From positions 80,290,360 to 80,354,359 of the forward strand of contig OZ038485.1 in the NCBI GenBank assembly GCA_964036315.1: 64,000 nt of DNA, given 5' to 3'. Of this stretch, positions 40,160-50,522 are shown piece after piece. The notes under the pieces are model-generated. The model was not told the origin of the DNA and did no database searches. It saw only the letters and a list, made by a program, of their open reading frames with translations. The first letter of the stretch is position 1. Every line of letters starts with the position of its first letter. A program made the position numbers and the translations under genes. The DNA comes from Acanthosepion esculentum (lineage: Eukaryota > Mollusca > Cephalopoda > Sepiida > Sepiidae).

Positions 40160-41673
40160 TAAGGACTTAAAGACTTTCAAAACGAGAACATTTTGATAGG
40201 AACTTATGAACTCTTTGAATATTATTCTATATATTATTTTGAGAGATATATCTTTGTATTAATTATCTTTTTAAAAGGTTATAAATTGGTAAGTATTTGG
40301 ATTAAGTACGTTACCAGACTATAACCACCTGTAAACCCCAATGTTGTTGAATTCCACACTAACAAAGCTCCACACCAGGTCCTCGAAAGTGCAGTTGTCT
40401 GTATGTGTGTGTTTGTATTATTGATTTATTAATATTTTTGGGTCATCTCATGGAACATAATTAGTTTATTCAATCTTTAAAAAAATAATTCATTGTTTTT
40501 GGATTTGTAACTAACAGAAAAATTAAATAATTTTAAATTCAATTTTATTAAAGCAAAAAACTAGAGCGAGCCTTATTTTTTCGAAAAATTCTTAATTCGT
40601 TAGACAAATATTCAACACGACTAATGTTGACCGTAAGTCATGTCTGTCTCTGCTAATTGTTATTTAACTAAAGTATTTTTTCTTTCCAAATGCAAATATA
40701 CCTTGAAATTTAAACATAATTGCTTTTCAAAACTAAATTCTCAGTGTAACTTGCTTATATTCAATTTCATATTACTTATTAATTAAATTCATTTAGGGAC
40801 AAAGGTTTGCTTCATGTAAAACATTATTTACTTAAAAAATCTAAATTCAACTTCAAAATAAATAGTAAATTATTTTTTCGAAGAAGTAAGTCTCGCTATA
40901 TTTTTTCTTGAAAATATGATTAAATTAAATATGTTTAAATATATCTTATTTAAGTTTATTTGCTTTTTATAAATAATAATTTGAAAAAAGTTTAATGAAA
41001 GTACAATAAAAAAAACAATAAAATTTATTTTTTAAAAGATCGAATAAAAAATTATTTTCCATGAGATGGCTGAAAAATATCAATAAATTATCAATAATAA
41101 ACTATTATTCAAATATCTTTTGAGCAACGCCGGGTATCCCCGCTAGTTACAAATAAAAACAATTTAGATTAAAAGTAAGGATACGCTGGCGATAGAAGGG
41201 AAGGTGACAAAATAGAAAGCGAGAAATAAAAATAATACTTCAGAAAAATTAAAATATTAAATATAAAAAGGTGGAAATGTATTTATTGCAAATGAAGACA
41301 ATTAAGAAAAACGAAAGAATAGGCGATGTAATCACTGTAAGTGTCCTCTCAGTTATCAAGTTCCTCCTGTCTGGCCATTATCGATGACCTCCATAGACCT
41401 ACCTATCTATGATTGTCTTTGTAAATGGCCAGTCCTCTGAGGTACATGAGATGAATGCTGCCATGACCAAGGAACTCTCCCAGATCCTAATCTTTTCTGC
41501 ATCTCTTCAATAATCTACCCCCAAATAATTTCCTATGCTTAATAGGTATATACCACATTGTATGTGTTAACATACAAATGACTTGATGACCAGTGCCTGA
41601 CAACTCATCTCTACACTGATTTACTTCACACAGCTAAATGGGGAATGGATTGACTAATATCATTCAATATATC
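40160..41673. other. AT-rich interval with a possible Helitron 3' end
   Basis: No gene recognised. At 41123-41146 the sequence CAACGCCGGGTATCCCCG leads into GCTAG followed by T. A short GC hairpin (GGG against CCC) next to a CTAG end resembles the 3' terminus of non-autonomous Helitrons, though the hairpin is closer to the end than usual. The 5' end was not identified. A (CT)n/TA remnant lies on its left side. Confidence 0.35.
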
Positions 41674-41893
41674 TGTTATGGTGAAAGACACCTAGTCTAT
41701 AGATAATAGACTGTCCCATCTATTATAAGTAGGAGTCAGTAGGAGTCGAATACGAAAAAGTAGTGAGCGACCACAACTCGATTACTCTGCGTAATACTGA
41801 TTATTACAAGTTCCTAACGTTTTTGTACGTTGAACCTATTTAGGACGAATTTAGTCCAAATACAGTTTCCACTGAGGAAATAACTCTACAACA
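41674..41893 (+). repeat. 5' LTR
   Basis: 220 bp, starts TGTTATGGTG and ends CTCTACAACA. Differs from the 3' LTR by about eight substitutions and no indel. Preceded by target duplication ATATC. Confidence 0.95.
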
Positions 41894-42480
41894 ACTTTTG
41901 GCGACGAGGATTTGCACTCATACGGAGGAAGAAAAAAAATTCGTTCGCCAATATAACTTTGGCAGCGAGGATTTGCACTTATACGGAGGACAAAAAAAAA
42001 TTCGTTCGCCAATATAACTTTGGCGACGAGGATTTGCACTCATACAGAGGAAGAAAAAAATTCGTTCGCCAATATAACTTTGTGAGCGAGGATTTGCACT
42101 CATACGGAGGAAGAAAAAAAAATTCGTTCGCCAATATAACTTTGGCAGCGAGGATTTGCACTCATACGGAGGAAGAAAAAAATTCGTTCGCCAATATTAC
42201 TTTGGCGACGAGGATTTGCACTCGTACGGAGGAAGAAAAAAAATTCGTTCGCCAATATAACTTTGGCAGCGAGGATTTGCACTCATACGGAGGATGAAAA
42301 AAAAATTCGTTCGCCAATATAACTTTGGCAGCGAGGATTTGCACTCATACGGAGGACGAAAAAAAATTCGTTCCCCAATATAACTTTGGCAGCGAGGATT
42401 TGCACTCATACGGATGAAGAAAAATTTTGTTCGACACAAATACCGTGGGCGACAAAGTCTCGGATTTACACTTAAAAAAA
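41894..42480 (+). repeat. Leader array of ~62 bp units, nine copies plus a degraded tenth
   Basis: Directly after the 5' LTR a unit of about 61-63 bp repeats nine times: GGCGACGAGGATTTGCACTC, then a CATACGGAGGAAG phrase, an A-run of variable length, and ATTCGTTCGCCAATATAACT. The first unit begins where a primer-binding site is expected (TTTGGCGACGAGG next to the LTR), so every later unit carries a copy of that site. Unit starts are near 41899, 41960, 42021, 42081, 42143, 42203, 42264, 42327 and 42387; a degraded unit begins near 42446. Variation is mostly GACG versus AGCG and A-run length. Confidence 0.92.
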
Positions 42481-42643
42481 AAATTTTTGAAAAGTTTTTC
42501 GCAAGCCAAGACGTCAATTTAGTGACGAAAGAAATCTGTCGTATTCTCAAGTGATAAAAAGAAATATTTTTCTTGATAAGACAGTTTGATAAAATATGGC
42601 ACGAATTGCCAATTCGTTGAACCTCCTCTACAGTATTTAGGCA

Positions 42644-43439
42644 TTGTGTAAACTATTTGAAAAAAAAAGAAAAATGGAGAAATGCAAAAGTCTATTCCAG
42701 GATTTTTTAAAGTTCCAGTTGGAACAACAAACAAAAATATTAGAACAACAAAAAACATTCCAGATGCAGTTACAGGAGGAAACTTTCAATAAACAAATGC
42801 AATTCCAACAAAAAACGGAACAGATGCATGGGGAGTTTCAAAGCAAAATTCTGGAAATAACTGAGAACAGGAAAGAGAAAAGTCTACAAAATGATTCTTT
42901 CCCAGAGAATCAATATGGAATTCAATTGAAATATTCACGTACAGTCCAGATGAAGAGATAACTTTTGAAGAATATTATAAAAAATATACGGATGTGTATA
43001 ACGAGGACTGCCATTTGTGGTCAGAAGGAAAGAAGTTTAGGCTTCTTTTAAGCAAATTAGGAACTGCTGAGCATAACAAATTGGTAAACTACATTTTACC
43101 ACAAAAACTAACGAGTTGACATTTACCGAGGCGGTCAATATATTAAGTGAATTATTTAGTAAAAAGCCATCTTTGTTCCACAAGAGGTGGAAATGCTTGA
43201 ATTTGATGAAAGATGACGAACATGACTATATAACGTACGCAGCCAATGTGAATAAGCATTGTGAAGAATTCAAGCTAGCAGAGTTAAGCTCACACAATTT
43301 TAAGTGCTTGGTGTTTGTTCAGGGGCTGGTAGCGGAAAAAGACGCAGAGTTGAGAAAATTAGTACTGGCAAAATTGGAAAGCAATCCAAGTATTACGGTA
43401 CAGAAATTGGCAGAAGACTGCACAATATTGTTAGCGTAG
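42644..43439 (+). pseudogene. Gypsy gag, frameshifted
   Basis: The first frame (42644-42961) is a glutamine-rich coiled coil (FQLEQQTKILEQQKTFQMQL). After a frame change comes the capsid-like region DEEITFEEYYKKYTDVYNED, then a third segment (43116-43439) with LFHKRWKCLNLM, NKHCEEFKLAELSSHNFKCL and FVQGL. These blocks recur in the remnant at 30231-30872. Frameshifts near 42940 and 43105 and a stop at 43437 disable it. Confidence 0.85.
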
Positions 43440-43589
43440 AAAAAGACGCAAAAAGATAGAACAGTCTGGCGTTTCGCATGTAAGGAAAATACGGTACAAA
43501 AATAAAGTCAGTCTAACAAAAAGAATTATAAAATTGCAGATTATCAAGCAATAAATAAAATACCAGAGAAAGACAATCAAAAACGCCCG

Positions 43590-44191
43590 AAGCCATGTTT
43601 TGCTTGCGGTTAACTACACTGGTACAGATATTGCAATATTAGGTATAAAAAATGTTTCAACTTTGGAAGAGTTGGGCATAGAAGCACACATTGCCGGTCA
43701 AAAAATAAAGGCAATAAAATAAGAAAACTAAAGTCGAACGAGGTAAACGACGAAATAACTAGAAAATTTGTTACCGTCGAAATAAATAATAAAAATGCAA
43801 CTTGACACTTGTTCGGATCTCTCTATCATAAATTTGCATACGTGGAAGAAGTTGGGGAAACCAACTTTAATGAAGACAAAGAAAATCGAGAAGTCAGTGA
43901 CGGGAGAAAAAATACAATTTATTGGAGAACTTGTTACAAACGTCACGTTAAATAAAAAAAACGCGAAAAGTTAAACTATTTGTCATGGAAAATACCACGA
44001 ACTTACTTGGTACGAATTGGATAACAGAATTTCAATTATGGGATCTACCGATAAATTCTTTCTGTTACAAGGTAGAAAGTTTAAACTCCGAAGCCAAAAA
44101 ATTAATAAAGAAACTTAACGAAACATTTTGGGAAGATGAAGGCAAAATTCTTTCTAAAAGAAAACGCTCAGGCGGTATTCAAAAAGAATAG
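43590..44191 (+). pseudogene. Gypsy zinc knuckles and protease remnant
   Basis: Near 43592 a knuckle begins CFACG but is cut by an in-frame stop; a second at about 43650 reads CFNFGRVGHRSTHC, with phenylalanine in place of its second cysteine. At about 43796 the protease active site reads MQLDTCSDLSIIN: cysteine stands where glycine of the catalytic DTG is expected. Frame changes follow near 43965, and 43985-44191 continues with NTTNLLGTNWITEFQLW, the expected C-terminal protease part. Confidence 0.75.
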
Positions 44192-44296
44192 CAATGTTCC
44201 GTTTGCCTCAATTGAACAGATTGATAAAGAATTGCACAGATTAGAGAAATCAGGTGTACTCAAAAAAGTTGTGATTGGGCAGCTCCGACGGTATAC

Positions 44297-45462
44297 GTGA
44301 AAAAAAAGTCTAAAGACATTCGTGTTTGTGCGGATTTTTCGACGGGGTTAAATGCAGCGTTCAAAGACTATAATTATCCTCTACCAACAGCGGAAGAAAA
44401 ATTTGCAAAGCTTAATGGAGGCACAATATTTTCGAAGATAGACCTCAGCGATGAATATCTGCAAATACCAGTAGAAAAAGAAACGTCTAGACTTTTGTGT
44501 ATTAACACACATCGGGGTCTGTATAAATTTAACAGACTACCTTTTGGGATTAAGGTCGCCCCCACCATTTTTCAACAATTAATGGATTCGATGTTGGGGG
44601 GTCTGGATTTTGCTGTAGCGTATCTGGACGACATCCTCATGAGAAGTGCAAGTATAGCAGAACACGTGAAACATGTAAATGCAGTAGTTTCCAGAATACA
44701 GGATTTTGGATTTAAACTCAAGGAAAGTAAATGCGAGTTTTTTATGGAGAAAATCAAATATCTGGGACAGATCATCGATAAGAATGGTAGAAGGCCAGAC
44801 CCAGAGGGAGCAGCGGCTATAAAAGACATACCGGCTCCGAATGATATTACCACATTAGAAAGTTTTTTGGATTAGCTAATTATTACCAAATATACATCCC
44901 TAAAATGTATGATCTGCGGGAACCATTAAATGAACTATTAAAGAAAGGAAAACCCTGGAAGTGGACTAAAGAATGCCAGAAAGCATTTGAAAAGATAAGG
45001 GAAGTGTTAACCTCGGAATTATTTTTAACCCATTACAATCCGGATTTAGAAATCATAGTAGCTTGCGACGCAAGTGCGTATGGAATAGGAACATGTATTT
45101 GACACAAACTGACAGATGGTCAAGTAAAACCAATTGCTCATGCTTCTAGAGCACTACTTCCGGCTGAGAAGAATTACTCTCAGATAGAGAAAGAGGCGCT
45201 AGGAATAATATTTGCAGTAGCGAAATTTCACCATTTTCTCCACGGTCGACATTTTAGGCTACAAACCGATCATAAGCCTCTAATTTCGATTTTTGGATCG
45301 AAAAAGGGGTTGTCGAAGCATACAGCAAACCGACTACAAAGATGGGCTACAAGGCTGCTAAATTATAACTTCAGCATGGAGCACATACCATCGAATAAAT
45401 TTGGCTATGCTGATGGGCTATCCAGGTTAATTCCTAAAAGGAGCGAACCATTAGAAGACACG
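44297..45462 (+). pseudogene. Gypsy reverse transcriptase and RNase H
   Basis: The frame 44297-44875 holds the reverse transcriptase blocks IRVCADFSTGLN, FSKIDLSDEYLQIPV, FNRLPFGIKVAPTIFQQLMD and the catalytic YLDDILM, then the thumb GFKLKESKCEFF and YLGQIIDKNGRRPDP. After a frame change, 44905-45102 holds the tether and the start of RNase H (IIVACDASAYGIGT, first catalytic aspartate), broken by TGA at 45100. RNase H continues with YSQIEKEALGIIFAVAKFHH and QTDHKPL (about 45176-45285) and ends with PSNKFGYADGLSRL. Confidence 0.9.
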
Positions 45463-46240
45463 TTAATTGCCTCACTGAAGTCAGAAGAAGAGCTGAAATT
45501 TACTGTATGTAATGCGGTTCAGGAACTTCCAGTATCTCTAGAAAAAATAAAAGAAGAAGCCATCACGGACGAGTACATCTTGAAAGTAAAAGAAAAAATA
45601 TCCAAGAGGGACCAGTACACAACAAATGTGTTTTCGCTTTGCGATACAGTATTGTTATATAGAGAACGTGTGGTAATTCCATACACACTCCAAAAACAAA
45701 TATTAAAGGATTATCATACTGGTCATCCAGGCAGCACTAGGATGAAGAGCCTAATGCGAAGTTTTGTTTATTGGCCGAATATGGACAAGGACATTGATAA
45801 CACAGTGGCAAAATGTAAAGGCTGTGCTTTGGCTGCAAAGGCACCCACAGTAAAATTTAATCCCTGGCCAAAAACAGACCTACCATGGTCTAGGTTGCAT
45901 GTGGATTTTGCAGGTCCACTGAATGGATACCATTACATCATAGTAGTGGATAGTTTCTCAAAATGGCCTGAGATACAAAGGATAAGAAAACCGACGACGC
46001 AATGTACGAAAAACTTCCTACTGGAATTGTTCGCAAGGTTTGGTGTTGTATACACAATTGTGACGGACAACGGAAGTCAATTTACGTCGACAAAAATTCA
46101 AAGATTTCTGCAAGGATTACAATGTCGAACATATTACCACAGCTCCATATCACCCAAGATCAAACGGTTTAGCTGAAAAATTTGTGGACACCCTTAAAAG
46201 AGATTTAAAGAAAGCTAGGTAAATATCTGCAGATGAAGCC
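45463..46240 (+). pseudogene. Gypsy integrase
   Basis: Within the frame 45310-46176: the HHCC zinc domain reads YHTGHPGSTRMKSLMRSFVY and CKGC; the catalytic core follows with LHVDFAGPLNGYHYIIVVDS (first aspartate) and VTDNGSQFTS (second aspartate). A frameshift just before the third catalytic residue breaks it; the following segment (about 46120-46220), in another frame, holds the expected continuation with YHPRSNGLAEKFV, including the catalytic glutamate. Confidence 0.88.
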
Positions 46241-46677
46241 CTACAGAAGTTTCAAAGCCAGGTAGAGAAAAATTTATTCAAGTAAAGAAATACAATCCTG
46301 GTGAAAAAGTATACTTTAAGGTATATAAACAGAATAAATCATTCTGGGAGATTGGAAAAATAGAAAAGCGGATTGGCAACATGATGTACTTCGTGAAAGG
46401 TGAAAAATTCACGTGCAGACGGCACATTAACCAGATCAGACGACGTTCTTCAGACGTGGTTGACAGCGGTCCTGCGGAAGAAACACCTATGGAGGTGATT
46501 TTTGATACATTTGATCTACCAACGCCAGCAACGATGTTACCTGAGGTACGCCGATCCAAGAGAAAAAAAAAGGCAGCTGATCATTTAATGGATCAAAAAC
46601 GTAGGAGATACGCTACGATGTTGCTAAAAAATGAAGTTTTGGGTTTCTTTTTTCTTTTCTGTAAAAAAATAAAATAA
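46241..46677 (+). pseudogene. Gypsy integrase C-terminal tail
   Basis: From about 46275 the frame reads a GEKVYFKVY-like segment and then (46381-46677) MYFVKGEKFTCRRHINQIRR and a basic stretch RRSKRKKKAADH. This suits the DNA-binding C-terminal tail after a gypsy integrase; no chromodomain was recognised. Confidence 0.65.
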
Positions 46678-46705
46678 AATAAAAAAATTAAGAAAACTGT
46701 TTTAC

Positions 46706-46733
46706 TCCTACGGAGTAAAGTTTTAGGAGGGGG
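46706..46733 (+). promoter_or_regulatory. Polypurine tract and adjacent palindrome
   Basis: AGGAGGGGG directly before the 3' LTR is the expected plus-strand primer site. A palindrome TTACTCCTACGGAGTAA lies just ahead of it. Confidence 0.75.
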
Positions 46734-46953
46734 TGTTATGGTGTAAGACACCTAGTATATAGATAATAGACTCTCCCATCTATTATAAGTAGGTGTCAGT
46801 AGGAGTCGAATGCGAAAAAATAGTGAGCGACCACAACTCGATTATTCTGCGTAATACTGATTATTACAATTTCCTAACGTTTTTGTACGTTGAACCTATT
46901 TAGGACGAATTTAGTCCAAATACAGTTTCCACTGAGGAAATAACTCTACAACA
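46734..46953 (+). repeat. 3' LTR
   Basis: 220 bp, same ends as the 5' LTR, followed by the target duplication ATATC. Confidence 0.95.
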
Positions 46954-47356
46954 ATATCCAAAGCTAAAATTGCAATATTTCATCACCACAGAGCAACTCC
47001 GAAACGTTTAGCAATCCTGATGAGTGAACATGCGCTCAAAGAAACTCCTTGACTCGAACACCTACTTCAAATGGAACGACTTCAAATGGAACCAGTATAT
47101 TTCAAAATATACTCGGAGGATGGTATATTCCTTGAATCGTTCCAGAAAGTAACTAATTCCTATTTTACATGCTTTTTCTTTAAAATGTCTGGGCTGGTAC
47201 TGGCAAATACTCACTGTCCAACCTCGAGACAGTTCAAAATTCCTTACGCGACTTTGTGGGTGATAAATTATATATCGAGTGCCGAAAAAGTGGTCTAAAA
47301 CAGTCTGATTATTTCTTAAAGCATGAACAAAATGTAACGTTGATTCGTACTCTCTG

Positions 47357-47357
<1 letters not shown>

Positions 47358-47440
<83 letters not shown>
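47358..47440. repeat. (TA)n microsatellite
   Basis: Uninterrupted TA run. The region 46959-47357 left of it shows no recognised gene. Confidence 0.95.
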
Positions 47441-47442
<2 letters not shown>

Positions 47443-47527
47443 AAGTGTGGGATTGGTATATACGGAGTAAATTCCAATAACCAACAATTATTATTTTTTA
47501 AAGAGTGCTCAATACAGAGTAGAGAAG

Positions 47528-47700
47528 ATATAATCATTTATTTAAATATTATAACATAAATATGTTATAAAATCACTACAAAAATAGCCATTTCGTTTCG
47601 ACACATCCAGTGTCTTATCAAGTGATGGTGTTGAATGTAGAATAAATCTATTTTTGTAGTGATTTTATAACAAATTTATGTTATAATATTTAAATAAATG

Positions 47701-47707
<7 letters not shown>
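47528..47707. repeat. Foldback: 60 bp arms around a 60 bp loop with hammerhead-like core
   Basis: 47528-47587 is the reverse complement of 47648-47707 with about one mismatch. On the minus strand the loop reads ACTTGATAAGACACTGGATG, then TGTCGAAACGAAATGG. ACAC and GTGT form a short stem between TTGATAAG and CGAAAC, in the arrangement of a hammerhead core (CUGAUGAG, stem II, CGAAAC). The two deviating core positions (C3 to U, G8 to A) would still pair with each other. Hammerhead motifs are known in Penelope-like elements. A TA run starts directly at the right arm (to 47756). Confidence 0.7.
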
Positions 47708-47756
<49 letters not shown>

Positions 47757-47758
<2 letters not shown>

Positions 47759-47911
47759 GAAATATAGTCTTAAAGTGTGCTATATTTATGGGATAAAGTG
47801 CTCAATATCAGAGATAGAGCGTGTGTAAATATAAAAGTGAACAACGAGTTGCCTGACGATTGCACTAGCATGAAACAGACTGTCGCCTCTAAGTGTTGAC
47901 TTCTATGTTCA

Positions 47912-47976
<65 letters not shown>
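47757..47976. repeat. TA-associated dispersed repeat, folded copy with (TA)n
   Basis: 47757-47842 is the reverse complement of the second half of the family seen at 14303-14395 (TAGAGCGTGTGTAAATATAA against its complement). 47850-47925 is the first half in direct orientation (CCTGACGATTGC, AGCATGAAACAG). A TA run follows to 47976. So the two halves lie in inverted order. Confidence 0.75.
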
Positions 47977-47978
<2 letters not shown>

Positions 47979-48019
47979 TCTGTTTCTGATGCTGTACATT
48001 CTTTCACTATAAAATCAGT

Positions 48020-49022
48020 ACATTTTGAACAATGAAAGTAATGTGTGAATGAAGGAAAAAAATGAGTTCAATAAATATAAAAAGCCGAATATCAAAAAAG
48101 TAGAAAATTTACTTCCAAGAGAAATGAAGTCCTCTAAAGTTCACACCGAAAATGACGTCCTTTCTTCATAAGCTGATATTAGTTTTTATAAATGTTAGCT
48201 GAACTTTAGTTGCTTGTGAAATCCTCGAAATATTTGAAATCTCTATCTCTAATACTGATCACTCTTTGTTCATCTGTTAATTAAGAAATCACAATGAAGG
48301 ATAAAACAAAAAAGAACTGACATTAAAGTATAGCTAAATAAATATAAAAATGTTGAAAGTCAAAAAATAAAATAAGACAATTTACTTACAAGAGGGATGG
48401 AGCGACGTTTGGAAATTGTTCATACATTTTAGCCGAACGCTAGTTGCTCGAAAACTTTTGCACTTTTATCTACGTCAGGGAAAATGGAGCACCTCTATAT
48501 CGATACTCATACAAAATACTTATATTTCAATGGGAAGTCAAGCGATAATAAAATTTTACGTGGTTTTAGGACAACCTTCTCAGATGTACTTTTGTTATAA
48601 AATTCTTTAGGTCATCTTTCTTCAGTACGGCAAACAGATGAATTTGTGGTAAATATTAATGTCAATCCAAGAGAGAGAGAAATTCTGGGGTGAATATATA
48701 ACAAACTGTACTTTTATGCTTTTTTGTGTCTGATCGTCAGTGTACATGTACTTTTCTATACGTTGTATATATTATGTTTTTTAGATATTAAATTCATTAA
48801 AATCTTTTCTCTGGTAATGAATAATATAGACAGAAAACTAAATTTCATAAAATTAAATAAGTGGGGATAACAGATATAAAAACAAGACTTTTACAAAGAT
48901 TCTCTAAAACATTTTTAAAATAATTTTATCCAGTTTAATATTTTCTGAAAGTCTCATTAAAATCAGACCGTTAACAGATTGTTTTTACAAGATATATATA
49001 TACATTTATTTGATCAGACATG

Positions 49023-49112
<90 letters not shown>

Positions 49113-49263
49113 TCTGATCAAATAAATTACAAACATTGTCTGTTCATTTTTAGCATAATCCGTCCATATTCACGGATTCCGGAAAATTTTTCAAGTAGTT
49201 TTTCTTCACGTTGTAATATCTTCTGAAAGTCACATTAAAATCGGACATTTAGCTGATTTTTGC

Positions 49264-49350
<87 letters not shown>

Positions 49351-49790
49351 GAGAGAGAGAGTGAGAGATAATATGAACGTAGAATAAAAACTGTATAAAA
49401 ATAATGATAAAAATGATTGCTGAAGGCATGAAACTGAAACACAACATAGAGCATTAATTTGTCCAATCTGTTTATATCTACTAAATCTCTATGACTGATA
49501 CTGAGCACACTTCGCCGATGTAGTCATTAAATTTTCAACAACCTTTCAAATGAAAGCAATGAAGTTATAATGAAGGAGAAAACAGAAAAGCGAATTGGCT
49601 TTAAATAAAAGCTTAATAATATAAAAAATGGTGAGTTACAATAACATGAAAGAAGATCATTTACTTACAAGAGGAATGAAGCCACGTAATGAATTCACAG
49701 AAAATGTCGTTCTTTCTTAATATATTGAGAAGTTGTTCCTAATTATTGGCCGAAATTTTGTTGCTTGTGCAATCCACGAAATTTTTTAAC
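48020..49790 (-). repeat. Three diverged copies of a unit with a splice-donor-like site
   Basis: Related segments lie near 48020-48260, 48290-48490 and 49480-49790. Shared phrases include an AATGAAGGA stretch, a TTTACTTACAAGAGG border and a GTTGCTTGTGCAATCC-like end. On the minus strand the second and third units carry TCTTGTAAGTAAA, a consensus 5' splice site (48389-48384 and 49668-49663); the first unit has GGAAGT instead. They could be alternative 5' noncoding exons of the transporter, whose first coding exon begins with an acceptor, or simply a repeat family. TA and CA runs (49022-49107, 49263-49346) separate units two and three. Confidence 0.45.
49022..49346. repeat. (TA)n, (CA)n-(TA)n microsatellites
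   Basis: TA run 49022-49107, flanked by an inverted repeat TTTATTTGATCAGACATG / CATGTCTGATCAAATAAA (49006-49023 and 49108-49125), then a compound TA-CA-TA run at 49265-49346 followed by a GA stretch. Confidence 0.9.
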
Positions 49791-50522
49791 ATTTTGTTTT
49801 TGTGTAAAAGTGAACAGCACTCCGTAACAATTACTTAATTCTAATGGGAAGTCAAGTGGAACAAGATTATGTATGACTTACGGACAAACAACCTTTTCAC
49901 AATATTTGAGGTCATGTTAAGCATACGAATTTTTTAAAATCATTCCGTGAGAGTAGAACAACTTTTGATTCTCTGGGTGTGGTGAGGTAATTTCTTCTTC
50001 TTACTATGTTGTATTTGTTGGTGTGTAAGTTTTCATAAGTAGGCTGAATATATTTCTTTCTTTTTAGAAATGAAGCCCATTAAAAGCTTTTGTCTGGCAT
50101 TGAGTAATATCGACAGAACAATGAAATAGAATTTCCGTTGTTGACGCGTGTCTATTAAATAAGTGATGATTTCTCTTACATACGCAGATAAATTAGGCTT
50201 TTCCTTTAAAATATACATAAATATAATTTTGAAGAAATAAATTTGAATTCCACAATTCACTCCATGGAACTTCAAAACCTCTCTTTACTTCTGATTCCAG
50301 ACAAAAGATCTATTTGGGCAAAAAGTTTGGTCTGGGCCGAAACTCGGTAAAATGTCAAAATAAATCGGATAAAATATACAGAATTAAAATATAATTATAT
50401 CACTGTGCAAAAGTTTTAGACAATCTTTAAAAGGTGTTATATATTTACAATTCATGAAAATACAATATAAAAATAAATAAATCCTAAACGATCATACATT
50501 TAATTGTTTACATATATTCTCA

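Larger units (their letters stand above)
41674..46953 (+). mobile_element. Ty3/gypsy LTR retrotransposon, full structure, inactive
   Basis: 5280 bp element with 220 bp LTRs at both ends and a perfect 5 bp target duplication ATATC on each side (41669-41673 and 46954-46958). Order: 5' LTR, primer-binding-like region embedded in a 62 bp tandem repeat array, gag with coiled coil and zinc knuckles, protease, reverse transcriptase, RNase H, integrase, C-terminal basic region, polypurine tract, 3' LTR. The gag-pol order with integrase after RNase H marks Ty3/gypsy. LTRs differ at about 8 of 220 sites, so insertion is not very recent. Several stops and frameshifts disable it. No envelope-like frame was seen. 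Confidence 0.93.

Noticed and set aside
41894..42480. CRISPR-like regular repeats
   Set aside because: Units are contiguous tandem repeats without unique spacers, lie in the leader of an LTR element, and the genome is eukaryotic.
41851..42550. Overlapping plus- and minus-strand ORFs of 60-117 codons
   Set aside because: They are translations of the 62 bp repeat array in several frames; repeated phrases such as YECKSS are the repeat itself.
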